Below are positions 18,593-26,284 of a stretch of 64,000 nt of DNA, in pieces; the stretch's first letter is position 1, and each line of letters begins with the position of its first letter. Origin of the DNA: Candidatus Stackebrandtia faecavium (GTDB lineage: Bacteria; Actinomycetota; Actinomycetes; Mycobacteriales; Micromonosporaceae); the NCBI GenBank assembly GCA_019112895.1, contig DXIM01000088.1:1-64000 (forward strand). Reading direction: 5' to 3'. The notes beneath the pieces are model-generated. The model did not search any database. It was not told where the DNA came from and was given only the letters and a program-made list of their open reading frames with translations. The position numbers were made by a program, and so were the translations under genes.

Positions 18593-19945
18593 ATGACGAA
18601 ACCTGTGTCTAGAAGGACTGTGCTCGCGGCGACTGGAGTGGCTGCCACCGCTACTGCCGGTGTCGCCTCTGCGAGGGTCGCGTTCGCTAACGAGCCGGCT
18701 ACGCCGTGGCAGGAAGCAGCCGAAGAACAATCAGTGTCGTTCGACACCTGGCAGACCTCAAAGGCGTGGTCATCCGGTACCGCTGATGGCGTCGGTGTCG
18801 TCTCCGATGGCCGCAACGGGATTGTGGTGGATCAGGCGATAGACACGATTTCGTACACGGACCCGTACACGGATAAGACCAGCGAATGGGAGATCGCCAC
18901 CTGGACTTCGGCCGAGGTCTCACTGGAATTCGGTGCGGCCGAGATTATTCCGTCATGGAACGTCGACACCCCGGCCGGCAGTTGGCTGCAGGTCGACGTG
19001 CAGGCCACTTACGACGACGGAGAGAAAACCCCCTGGTACTGCCTGGGGCGTTGGGCATCCGGCGAAGGCGACATCACTCGGACTTCGGTCGGGGACCAGG
19101 GTGATGGGCGCAGTTCGGTGACTACCGACGCGATCGCCGTGAAGGACCCTGCTGCGGTGCGGTTGCAGGCATATCAGATCAAGCTGACGTTGCACCGCAA
19201 ACCGGGCTCGAAGATTACGCCGACCGTATGGCGTGCGTCGGCCCTGGCTTCCTTTGTGCCACAACGTTTCGAGGTTCCAGAGAGCAGCCCCGGCGAGGTG
19301 GGCGTCGAACTGGATGTCCCGCGCTATTCACAGATGATTCATAAGGGCCAGTACCCCGAATACGGCGGAGGTGGAGCGGCCTGGTGCTCGCCGACCTCCT
19401 CGCAAATGATCATCGAATCGTTCGGGCGCAAAGCCCGCGAGGAAGACCTGGAATGGGTCGACCCAGACTATGCAGACCCGCAGATCTGTCACGCGGCGCG
19501 AAGCTGTTTCGATAAGCAGTTCGAAGGCTGCGGAAACTGGCCGTTCAACACTGCGTACGCGGCGACATATAAGGACATGGACGCGGTCGTGACCCGAATC
19601 GCCACGTTGACAGAGGCGGAAGCCCTCGTCAATGCAGGCTTCCCGGTGATCACGTCCGTGGCGTTCATGGAAAGCGAACTGGACGGTTCCGGGTACAGCA
19701 CTGAGGGCCACCTCATGACGATCATCGGCTTCGACGAAAACGGTGACGTCATCGCCAACGACCCGGCTTCGCCCGATAACGACGCCGTTCGGCACATCTA
19801 TAAGCGTCACCAGTTCGAGACGATCTGGCTGCGTTCGATGCGCAAGAACGCGGACGGAGACGAGGTCGGGTGCTCCGGCGGCGTGTGTTACCTCTACAAA
19901 CCGACCGACATGGAATGGCCGGACATTCCCGCTTTGCGTCACTAA
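18593..19945 (+). CDS. Tat-exported C39-like cysteine peptidase
   Basis: 450 aa. ATG at 18593 follows GGAAGG; longer readings from 18527 lack support. The N-terminus has a twin-arginine signal (SRRTVLAATG, then an Ala-rich stretch to about residue 35). Residues 36-225 form a beta-rich domain of unknown type. The C-terminal Peptidase_C39_2 domain has Cys265 in AWCSPTS, His373 in EGHLMTIIGF and an Asp in ANDPAS. Export in a folded state is implied by the Tat signal. Substrate unknown; peptides or cell-wall crosslinks are possible. Confidence 0.88.
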   Translation: MTKPVSRRTVLAATGVAATATAGVASARVAFANEPATPWQEAAEEQSVSFDTWQTSKAWSSGTADGVGVVSDGRNGIVVDQAIDTISYTDPYTDKTSEWEIATWTSAEVSLEFGAAEIIPSWNVDTPAGSWLQVDVQATYDDGEKTPWYCLGRWASGEGDITRTSVGDQGDGRSSVTTDAIAVKDPAAVRLQAYQIKLTLHRKPGSKITPTVWRASALASFVPQRFEVPESSPGEVGVELDVPRYSQMIHKGQYPEYGGGGAAWCSPTSSQMIIESFGRKAREEDLEWVDPDYADPQICHAARSCFDKQFEGCGNWPFNTAYAATYKDMDAVVTRIATLTEAEALVNAGFPVITSVAFMESELDGSGYSTEGHLMTIIGFDENGDVIANDPASPDNDAVRHIYKRHQFETIWLRSMRKNADGDEVGCSGGVCYLYKPTDMEWPDIPALRH

Positions 19946-19957
19946 AGTTCAACCGTG

Positions 19958-19993
19958 AAAACGCGGCGACCGAAAATTCGGTCGCCGCGTTTT
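19958..19993. terminator. Bidirectional intrinsic terminator
   Basis: A perfect palindrome of 17 bases per arm with AAAA at one end and TTTT at the other (pairing sum 19958/19993). It sits between the convergent C39-like gene and the exonuclease gene and serves both. Confidence 0.9.
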
Positions 19994-20000
19994 CGTGTCG

Positions 20001-21194
20001 CTAGAGCCGTTGCGCCAGCCGCTTGGCGCCATCCGGCCGCACTACCGGTATGTCGTATCGGCGTGCTGTCCTGGCTTTATGGGACATCGTGTCCGGGTCG
20101 GCCGCGACGACGAGCGCCGTTTGTTTCGTGACGTAGTCGGCGACCGCGAGCCCGGCCCCGCTGAAGACCTGTGCCCAGTGATCCTTGCCCGCATCGAAGC
20201 TGCCGGTCAGAACCGTGATGTCGTTGCGCTGCAACGTGAATGGCGCAAACTTGAACGGCAGGGCGGGCGGCGGCGTGTGCAGCAAGTTGTCGAGTCCGTT
20301 GCTGTCGAGGCCGAGGGCGGTCGCCAGCGCCGTCAACCGTGGGTACATCTCGGACTGGGCGTGCACCGCTTTTTCGTGGTTGGCGCGGATATGGAGGTAC
20401 TTCGCATGCCAGTCCGCGGCATACTGCACGCTGATGCCCTCCTGAGTGGCCAGCGACACCAGCTCCTCAGCTTGGCTGGTGGATAGCTCGTGGTCGACGA
20501 GGGCGCGGTCGAGGGCGTTCATGTATCGACGCAACGCCTGCGTATCGGGTTCGGTAGTGCGTTGATTCGGCAACAGCGACAGCAGATCCACCGGGGCCGA
20601 ACCGACCCCACGGTGGGCTTCGTGAGCAATCGACTCGAGGTTCGGCCACTCCATGTCGCGGGCCGTGGAACGCAGCTCCACCCACGGAGCCGGCGCCTGC
20701 CCGCAGTCCGCCAGATAGTGGGCGAGGAGCTGCGTAGTGGCCAACGCATCCGACAGCGCCTCGTGTGGACGGTCGTTGCCGATACCGGCAACCTCGCAGC
20801 AGTGGCGGAGGCTGCGAACCTTGGGGCCCAGGAATTCTGACGCCCATGCCATCGTGCATACCCCGTATTCGGCGAGGTTCGGTGCATCGAGCCCGAGCCG
20901 CGCGAATTCGTTGCCGAGCATGGAAGAGTCGAAGCCGATGTTGTGCGCTACCGGGATTCTACCGTCGAGTTTGTCCGCAATGGTGCCGGCTATGTCGCCG
21001 AAAAGCGGTGCCTGGCGGGCATCACTGGCACGGATTCCGTGAATATGGACCGGCCCCAGATCACGTTCGGGGTTGACGAGCGTGTGCCACGTTCCCGTGA
21101 CCGCACCGGTTTCGTCGGCGTGGACGATCGCGATCTCGACCACTCGGTCGTTGCGGTGCAGACCGGTGGTCTCCAGGTCGAGAATCGCATACAT
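20001..21194 (-). CDS. DnaQ-type 3'-5' exonuclease with C-terminal BRCT domain
   Basis: 397 aa from the ATG at 21194 (MYAILDLETTGL); longer readings add an unlikely leader. The DEDDh exonuclease motifs are DLETT (Exo I), AHNIGFD (Exo II) and HEALSDA (Exo III). A linker of about 130 residues leads to a BRCT domain (TVLTGSFDAGKDHWAQVF to the C-terminus). Architecture matches actinobacterial proofreading/repair exonucleases of the DnaQ superfamily. Whether it binds the replicative polymerase is not shown. Confidence 0.9.
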   Translation of the reverse strand: MYAILDLETTGLHRNDRVVEIAIVHADETGAVTGTWHTLVNPERDLGPVHIHGIRASDARQAPLFGDIAGTIADKLDGRIPVAHNIGFDSSMLGNEFARLGLDAPNLAEYGVCTMAWASEFLGPKVRSLRHCCEVAGIGNDRPHEALSDALATTQLLAHYLADCGQAPAPWVELRSTARDMEWPNLESIAHEAHRGVGSAPVDLLSLLPNQRTTEPDTQALRRYMNALDRALVDHELSTSQAEELVSLATQEGISVQYAADWHAKYLHIRANHEKAVHAQSEMYPRLTALATALGLDSNGLDNLLHTPPPALPFKFAPFTLQRNDITVLTGSFDAGKDHWAQVFSGAGLAVADYVTKQTALVVAADPDTMSHKARTARRYDIPVVRPDGAKRLAQRL

Positions 21195-21323
21195 TCTGTG
21201 GTCACTATCCAGTTGTGCCGGCAGACGTGAAGTCACGCAGCAGCATAGCGAAGCGTCGTGAGCCCGAGGCGCCGACATGTGCGGCGGGGATGGGGATTGC
21301 GTCACGGCGGGCCGGCGACTGAC

Positions 21324-21351
21324 TTGGCGTTTCGGGTCCGTGCAGTACGGT
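21324..21351 (+). promoter_or_regulatory. Leaderless promoter of the aldo/keto reductase gene
   Basis: TTGGCG (21324-21329), 16-base spacer, TACGGT (21346-21351), then six bases to the ATG at 21358. No ribosome site is present, so transcription probably starts at the A of ATG. Confidence 0.55.
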
Positions 21352-21357
21352 CGATCA

Positions 21358-22305
21358 ATGCGATACCAACCACTCGGAAACTCAGGGCTTCACGTGTCGG
21401 CCGTCGGACTGGGCGGCAACAACTTCGGTCGCGCTGTCGACCTCGACGGCACTCGCGCCGTCGTTGATGCCGCGATCGACGAGGGAATCACTCTCATCGA
21501 CACCGCCGACATGTACGGTACGGGCGCTTCGGAGGAGCTGCTCGGCGAGGTCCTTAAGGGGCGGCGGGACCAAGTCGTGCTCGCTACGAAGTTCGGCAAC
21601 CAAAACCACGACATGGGTTTCGGCCCTGCGGCCGGAGCCTACGGCGGCCGCGCTTACATACGGCGTGCGGTCGAGGCCTCGTTGCGCCGGCTCAACACCG
21701 ACTACATAGACCTGTACCAGATTCACACCCCGGACCCGGCGACGCCGATAGCGGAGACGCTAGCCGCGCTGCACGAACTCGTGCTGGAAGGAAAGGTCCG
21801 CTACATCGGACATTCGAACTTTTCCGGCTGGCAGATCGCGCAAGCGGACCACACCGCGAAGGAGCTCGGCACGACCGCGTTCATTTCGGCGCAAAACCAT
21901 TGGTCGCTGCTCGAACGCAAGGTCGAGTCCGAAGTGGTTCCCGCTTCGCTGGAGTACCGGCTCGGTGTGCTGCCGTTCTTCCCACTCGCGATGGGGATGC
22001 TGACCGGGAAGGTCCGTCGCGGCCAAGCTCTCGAGGCCGGTACCCGGCTGTCGCAGCGCGAATCGTTCATCACCGAGGCGAAACTGGACGCGGTCGAGGC
22101 CCTCGTTGCGTGGGCGGACGAGAACGCCGTGAGCCTGTTGGACGTCGGAATCGGTGCGCTGGCGGCTAAGCCCGGCTGCGCGTCGGTGATCGCCGGAGCT
22201 ACTAAGCCCGAGCAGGTGCGCGCGAACGCGGCGGCCGGGCAATGGCGTCCCACGCCGCAGCAGGCAGAGGAAATCGATGCGATCACCGAACGGTTCACCG
22301 CCTAG
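21358..22305 (+). CDS. Aldo/keto reductase
   Basis: 315 aa. Catalytic set: Asp48 and Tyr53 in IDTADMYG, Lys78 in LATKFG, and the His in YQIHTPDP. NADPH-dependent reduction of a carbonyl is expected; substrate unknown. The strand SVIAGATKPEQVRANA is the cofactor-binding end of the barrel. The ATG at 21358 is preceded by a promoter at leaderless spacing. Its stop codon overlaps that of the convergent EamA gene by four bases. Confidence 0.92.
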   Translation: MRYQPLGNSGLHVSAVGLGGNNFGRAVDLDGTRAVVDAAIDEGITLIDTADMYGTGASEELLGEVLKGRRDQVVLATKFGNQNHDMGFGPAAGAYGGRAYIRRAVEASLRRLNTDYIDLYQIHTPDPATPIAETLAALHELVLEGKVRYIGHSNFSGWQIAQADHTAKELGTTAFISAQNHWSLLERKVESEVVPASLEYRLGVLPFFPLAMGMLTGKVRRGQALEAGTRLSQRESFITEAKLDAVEALVAWADENAVSLLDVGIGALAAKPGCASVIAGATKPEQVRANAAAGQWRPTPQQAEEIDAITERFTA

Positions 22306-23261
22306 CGTTGCTCGGTGTCGGGCAGATCGGGTAGCAAAGCCCCCGCCTCCCCATCTACTTTGTGCGTGGCGACCGCGCGTTGCGTGGTCGCCACGCCAGC
22401 TATGACGACGATGCCGCCCACGATCTGCCAGGTTGTCAACCATTCACCCAACAGCAGCCAGGCGCCGATCGAGGCGACCACGACTTCGGTGTACCCCATG
22501 CCTCCCGCGACCGGTGCCGACAGAATGCGCAGCGCGGGAAGCCCTGTTGCGTAAGCGGCGGCGGTGCAAGCGATCAACACCAACACCGTGCCGTAGGCGG
22601 GGACCGCCGTTCCTGCGAGCGTGGTGTCGACAGCTAGCCGATGCCATTCGATCGTCCACGGCGCGGCCATCGGGGTCAACGCGAGCGTTCCGACGCCGAA
22701 TCCGACCGCCAACAGCAGTCGCACGTTGACGCGCGAAGCGAGACTCTCCCCGCCGAGGAAATAGCCGGCCTGGCACGCTGCCGCGCCGGCCCCGGCAGCC
22801 AAGCCCCACAGATCCAGGCTCAGGCCGCTCCAGACCTCGATCACGATGCACAGCCCCGCCAAACTCACGAGCGCGCCGACGACGGCTGGTCGCGGCAGAC
22901 GTGTGCGCCGGACCCAACGCACCCAGGCGACCACGAGTACCGGACCGGTGAACTCGAGCAGGAGCGCGATACCGACCGGCAATCGTGCCACGGCGAGGAA
23001 GTAGAAGCCTTGGACCCCGGCCACTGCGGCAAGCCCGAACGCGATGATCGCGCCCAACGGCGCATGCCGGATCTGTTTTAGCACCGGAAGGGCCACTATC
23101 AGCAGCAGTACGCCGACTCCCGCAACACGTAGCCAGGTCACCTGCAACGGAGTAATTCCGACCGCGAACAGGCTTTTGGCGAACACGCCCGATATGCCGA
23201 AGAAGATCGACGCAAGGATGATGAGCCCGACACCGGCGGATCCGGCTGTCTTACTCGGCAT
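22302..23261 (-). CDS. EamA/DMT-family transporter
   Basis: 319 aa; ATG at 23261 behind GAGGGG. Ten membrane helices in two EamA repeats (GVGLIILASIFFGISGVFAK and, in the second half, DLWGLAAGAGAAACQAGYFLGG). A drug/metabolite exporter fold; substrate not predictable. The open frame reaches 23498, but those extra residues lie in the promoter region of the heme oxygenase operon and are not expected to be translated. Confidence 0.88.
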   Translation of the reverse strand: MPSKTAGSAGVGLIILASIFFGISGVFAKSLFAVGITPLQVTWLRVAGVGVLLLIVALPVLKQIRHAPLGAIIAFGLAAVAGVQGFYFLAVARLPVGIALLLEFTGPVLVVAWVRWVRRTRLPRPAVVGALVSLAGLCIVIEVWSGLSLDLWGLAAGAGAAACQAGYFLGGESLASRVNVRLLLAVGFGVGTLALTPMAAPWTIEWHRLAVDTTLAGTAVPAYGTVLVLIACTAAAYATGLPALRILSAPVAGGMGYTEVVVASIGAWLLLGEWLTTWQIVGGIVVIAGVATTQRAVATHKVDGEAGALLPDLPDTEQR

Positions 23262-23427
23262 ATGGGCCCCTCGCGCTGGATTGGTGATACCGCGCAGGCT
23301 ATCGGCGGGGCGGTCGTGGCAGCGAGCGCGGTGAACAATCGTGATTGCCCTGACATGTCCGACACATGCATGGGTCGCACCGACGCTCGCCGCGGTTGAA
23401 GTGCCGTTTTCGGGCGCGATTCCACAG

Positions 23428-23456
23428 TTTACCGCGGCCGGATTGTAGGTTAGGCT
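23428..23456 (+). promoter_or_regulatory. Promoter of the heme oxygenase operon
   Basis: TTTACC (23428-23433), exactly 17 bases, then TAGGCT (23451-23456). The -10 hexamer lies inside an IdeR/DtxR-like box, so iron-loaded regulator would block it. Confidence 0.65.
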
Positions 23457-23463
23457 TGCATTA
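23445..23463 (+). promoter_or_regulatory. IdeR/DtxR-like iron box
   Basis: Nineteen bases match the consensus TTAGGTTAGGCTAACCTAA at 14 positions; the left half is nearly perfect (TAGGTTAGGCT). It covers the -10 element of the heme oxygenase operon. Confidence 0.75.
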
Positions 23464-23486
23464 CCGCAGCGCTGGCAGGAGTGACT

Positions 23487-24182
23487 ATGACGATCCACGC
23501 CCCGGTGACCCCTTTTTCACGACAGCTTCGAGAAGCGACGTGGGCTAGACACGAAAGCGTCGACCCGACCGGCGATGATGCCGATGAGGCGGCGGGCGAT
23601 GACGAGCCCGGTATCCTGGCGGCTTTGCTCGACGGAGAGCTGCATCTCGACGACTACGCGGCCATGAGCGGTCAACTGTACTTTGTGTATAAAGCCCTGG
23701 ACGAAGCCTCGCGATTGTGGCGTGACGACCCGGTGGCGGGTCCATTCGTCGATCCGAAACTGTCACGGCTGACAGCGATCGACGCCGACATGACGCTGCT
23801 TCGCGGCAAGGACTGGCGCGACAGCCTGGATCCTTTGCCGTCGACGTGCCGGTACTTGACGCGGCTGGGCGAGATCGACAGCGCGGGCTCGTTCGTCGCA
23901 CATCACTACACGCGCTACCTCGGAGACCTGTCGGGCGGTCAAGCGTTTCGTGCGGCCGCCAACGCCACCTACGGTTTCGCCGACGGTGCCGGCGTCAAGC
24001 TGTACATTTTCGACGGGATCGCCGACGGCGCCGCGTATAAGCAGCAGTACCGGCGAGAGCTGGACAACGCGAATTGGGATGCGCGGCAACGTGAACGCAT
24101 CATCGATGAAGTCTTGGACGCCTATGACTTCAACGAGGCGATCCTGTGCGAGTTGAGCAAGACGATGAAAAGGTCAGTGTGA
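23487..24182 (+). CDS. Heme oxygenase, biliverdin-producing (HmuO-like)
   Basis: 231 aa; ATG five bases after AGGAG. Opens heme to biliverdin, CO and Fe2+. The proximal heme ligand is His22 (ATWARHE) and the distal helix carries the flexible YLGDLSGGQAF motif. Length fits actinobacterial HmuO. First gene of an operon with a DUF2470 protein (overlapping by four bases) and an FhuF-like reductase, preceded by an iron box on the -10. This makes iron-repressed heme iron acquisition the likely role. Confidence 0.96.
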   Translation: MTIHAPVTPFSRQLREATWARHESVDPTGDDADEAAGDDEPGILAALLDGELHLDDYAAMSGQLYFVYKALDEASRLWRDDPVAGPFVDPKLSRLTAIDADMTLLRGKDWRDSLDPLPSTCRYLTRLGEIDSAGSFVAHHYTRYLGDLSGGQAFRAAANATYGFADGAGVKLYIFDGIADGAAYKQQYRRELDNANWDARQRERIIDEVLDAYDFNEAILCELSKTMKRSV

Positions 24183-24472
24183 ATAACCCGTTCAGCGCAG
24201 ATGTGGTCGCCGCTATCACGACGCACATGAATGACGATCATCCACAAGACACGCTGGTGATCTGCCGGGGTGTGGGCGGTCGCCCGGATGCGACCAGCGC
24301 GAAGATGGTCAGTCTCGACGGAAACGGCGGCGACTTCGTGGTGACCGTGGCGGGCCAAGAGGAATCGTTGCGCATCCCGTGGGGCGAGACCTTGACGCAG
24401 CGCTCACAGGTGCGCGGAGAGGTCGTGCGCCTGTTCGAACTGTCGCGAGATGGATCGACTGACGGCCGGTAG
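24179..24472 (+). CDS. DUF2470 domain protein, heme-utilisation partner
   Basis: 97 aa; GTG overlaps the TGA of heme oxygenase (GTGA) with AAAAGG just upstream. The start VNNPFSADVVAAITTHMNDDHPQD is the DUF2470 signature seen at the C-terminus of HugZ-type heme-degrading proteins and as stand-alone partners. His and Asp of THMNDDH are conserved. It probably assists heme binding or delivery; no independent catalytic activity is known for the domain. Confidence 0.9.
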   Translation: MNNPFSADVVAAITTHMNDDHPQDTLVICRGVGGRPDATSAKMVSLDGNGGDFVVTVAGQEESLRIPWGETLTQRSQVRGEVVRLFELSRDGSTDGR

Positions 24473-24529
24473 CGACACGCCGTCAAGGCCGAGAAACAAA
24501 GCCGGTGTGGGCCCGGGCAGGATGAAGAC

Positions 24530-25249
24530 ATGCTAATGCCGATGCCCGCCAGCGAAATCTCGCGCGCCCGAAAGCTTAGCGCCTCCAAGGGAATGTTTTT
24601 TGGGCTCACGCACCCGCGAGGCGAACAGCCGTGGACACCGATATCGCGGCTGTATCGCGTCGACGGCGATCACGTGCGGAATCTGCTGACGGCGGCGCGG
24701 GCCGCCGTCGGTGGTGGCGAGGACAGGGTCGCGGCCTCATTGGTCTTTCAAGGAGTCGTCTCGAGGCTCGTGTCGCCGATGCTGGCGTGCGTCATGCTGC
24801 ACGGTTGCCTACCACGAGTACCTGTGTCGCGAATGTACTTCCGTCCTGGTGACGGCGAGCTTGTGACCCTGGCAGCCGAAGAAACCGACGGATACACCGG
24901 ACCCGTCTTGGAACTGATGGATGAACTGGTCAGCACGGTGTGCGACGACCATGTGGCGCCGCTGACCCAGGCGTTGCTCGCGCAGGTGTCGATATCGTCG
25001 AAGTTGCTGCGTGGCAACACGGCAGCGGCTCTCGTCAGTGGAATGCGGCTGCTGTCGCAGCACAGCGGCCACGACTGGCGAGAGCTGGCGGACCATGCGT
25101 TGCGGCATCCTCGACTGGAGGGAGCAGGATGGCTACAACGCAAAGAACCGGGTTTCGTGCGTTACAGCTGCTGCCTCTATTACCGGGTCCCGAACGGGGG
25201 GCTATGCGGCGACTGCTCCTTGACTCATAACCCGTTGGCGGGGTGCTGA
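24530..25249 (+). CDS. FhuF-like (2Fe-2S) ferric-siderophore reductase
   Basis: 239 aa; ATG seven bases after CAGGA. The C-terminal cluster motif is CC-x10-C-x2-C (SCCLYYRVPNGGLCGDC), diagnostic of FhuF reductases, which release iron from ferric siderophores in the cytosol. Third gene of the iron operon, 57 bases after DUF2470. The N-terminal 200 residues are helical, as in the family. Confidence 0.9.
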   Translation: MLMPMPASEISRARKLSASKGMFFGLTHPRGEQPWTPISRLYRVDGDHVRNLLTAARAAVGGGEDRVAASLVFQGVVSRLVSPMLACVMLHGCLPRVPVSRMYFRPGDGELVTLAAEETDGYTGPVLELMDELVSTVCDDHVAPLTQALLAQVSISSKLLRGNTAAALVSGMRLLSQHSGHDWRELADHALRHPRLEGAGWLQRKEPGFVRYSCCLYYRVPNGGLCGDCSLTHNPLAGC

Positions 25250-25257
25250 AACATAAA

Positions 25258-25296
25258 GACAGTTGCGCCACCGAGGGGTGTGATGGCGCAACTGTC
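25258..25296. terminator. Bidirectional intrinsic terminator
   Basis: Perfect 13-base stem (left arm GACAGTTGCGCCA) with a 13-base loop between the convergent FhuF-like and M15 peptidase genes. Confidence 0.75.
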
Positions 25297-25317
25297 CTCT
25301 AGGAGACGGCGTAGAGC

Positions 25318-26046
25318 TTAGATGCCGCAGTTGGGTGCGGACCAGTAACGGCTGCTGCGGCCGCTCACGTGGACGTGGTCGTTGTGGTTGGGGTAACCCG
25401 GGCCAAGAATCGACCAGAAACCGTGGTTGCGTGCCTGCTTGGCCATCGTGCAGAACGAGTGTGAACCGGTGAGGTCTGCCGCGTCGCCGTACATGTGGCG
25501 GCTGTTGGAGGCGCCACCCACGCGGCTGTTGCACGATTTGGACCGGAATCCACTGGAGATAGTGATCGGCTTGTCGCCGAGTGCATGACGCAGCGCTTCC
25601 AAGCGCCACATTGTCACCAAGGCGTTGGCCTTGGCGGTGCTGGCGGACACCATGCCGCCGCCCCAGCTGCTGTTACAGCTGTTCAATTCGCTGTACTTGA
25701 AGTGCTTGGGGCTGTTGTCGCTGTCTTGCAGGCTGTAGATCTTCGAGAATGTGTCCGGGCCGGCAACACCGTCAGAGGCGAGCCCATAAGCGGACTGGAA
25801 GCGTTTGACGGCCGCCTTGGTGGCTGGGCCAAAGGAACCATCGATGGCCAATACGTTTCCGTAGCCGGGGTAGCCGGCAACACGGATCTGCAACTGGGTG
25901 ACGTCGGACCCCTTGAGTCCGTCTTTCAATTTGCGGTCCCATTTGTATTCGGCTGCCTGAGCCGTGCCGCTCGTGACAGCGAGAACCGCGGCACTTGTAG
26001 GGACCATGACAGCTGCGCTCAATAGGGCTCGGCGCGACGTAGACAT
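25318..26046 (-). CDS. Tat-exported peptidoglycan-binding M15 zinc peptidase
   Basis: 242 aa; ATG six bases after GGAGGT. Twin-arginine signal (TSRRALLSAAV, Ala-rich to about residue 32). A PG_binding_1 domain (about 41-107, GLKGSDVTQLQIRVAGYPGYG) precedes a peptidase M15A domain. Zinc ligands are His184 and Asp191 in SRHMYGDAAD and His226 in DHVHV. Relatives are zinc D-Ala-D-Ala carboxypeptidases, as in Streptomyces albus G. Expected to trim cell-wall peptides outside the membrane. Confidence 0.92.
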   Translation of the reverse strand: MSTSRRALLSAAVMVPTSAAVLAVTSGTAQAAEYKWDRKLKDGLKGSDVTQLQIRVAGYPGYGNVLAIDGSFGPATKAAVKRFQSAYGLASDGVAGPDTFSKIYSLQDSDNSPKHFKYSELNSCNSSWGGGMVSASTAKANALVTMWRLEALRHALGDKPITISSGFRSKSCNSRVGGASNSRHMYGDAADLTGSHSFCTMAKQARNHGFWSILGPGYPNHNDHVHVSGRSSRYWSAPNCGI

Positions 26047-26242
26047 TCATTTACCTCCGAGAATGACTCACTGCTGGGCTTACAGTGAGACCTAAAGAAT
26101 GGTCAACGTCACTACTGATGTCAATTGCCGAATGTTTCCTGGTCCATAACCTGGCCATGATCATGCCGGGGCTATGTGGATCCAATACCGTCCGTGTTGG
26201 GATGATCCAGGGCGAGTTATGTGCGGCACGGGAAAAGAACGA

Positions 26243-26269
26243 ATGCGCCCGGGAGATCCCCGGGCGCAT
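26243..26269 (-). terminator. dnaE1 intrinsic terminator
   Basis: 11-base stem ATGCGCCCGGG with five-base loop; on the minus strand it is followed by TTCTTTTCC, a U-rich tail. Confidence 0.85.
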
Positions 26270-26284
26270 CGTAGTGGGAATACG

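Noticed and set aside
26051..26269. Small minus-strand open frame between dnaE and the M15 gene
   Set aside because: It overlaps the dnaE terminator and has no ribosome site or recognisable domain.
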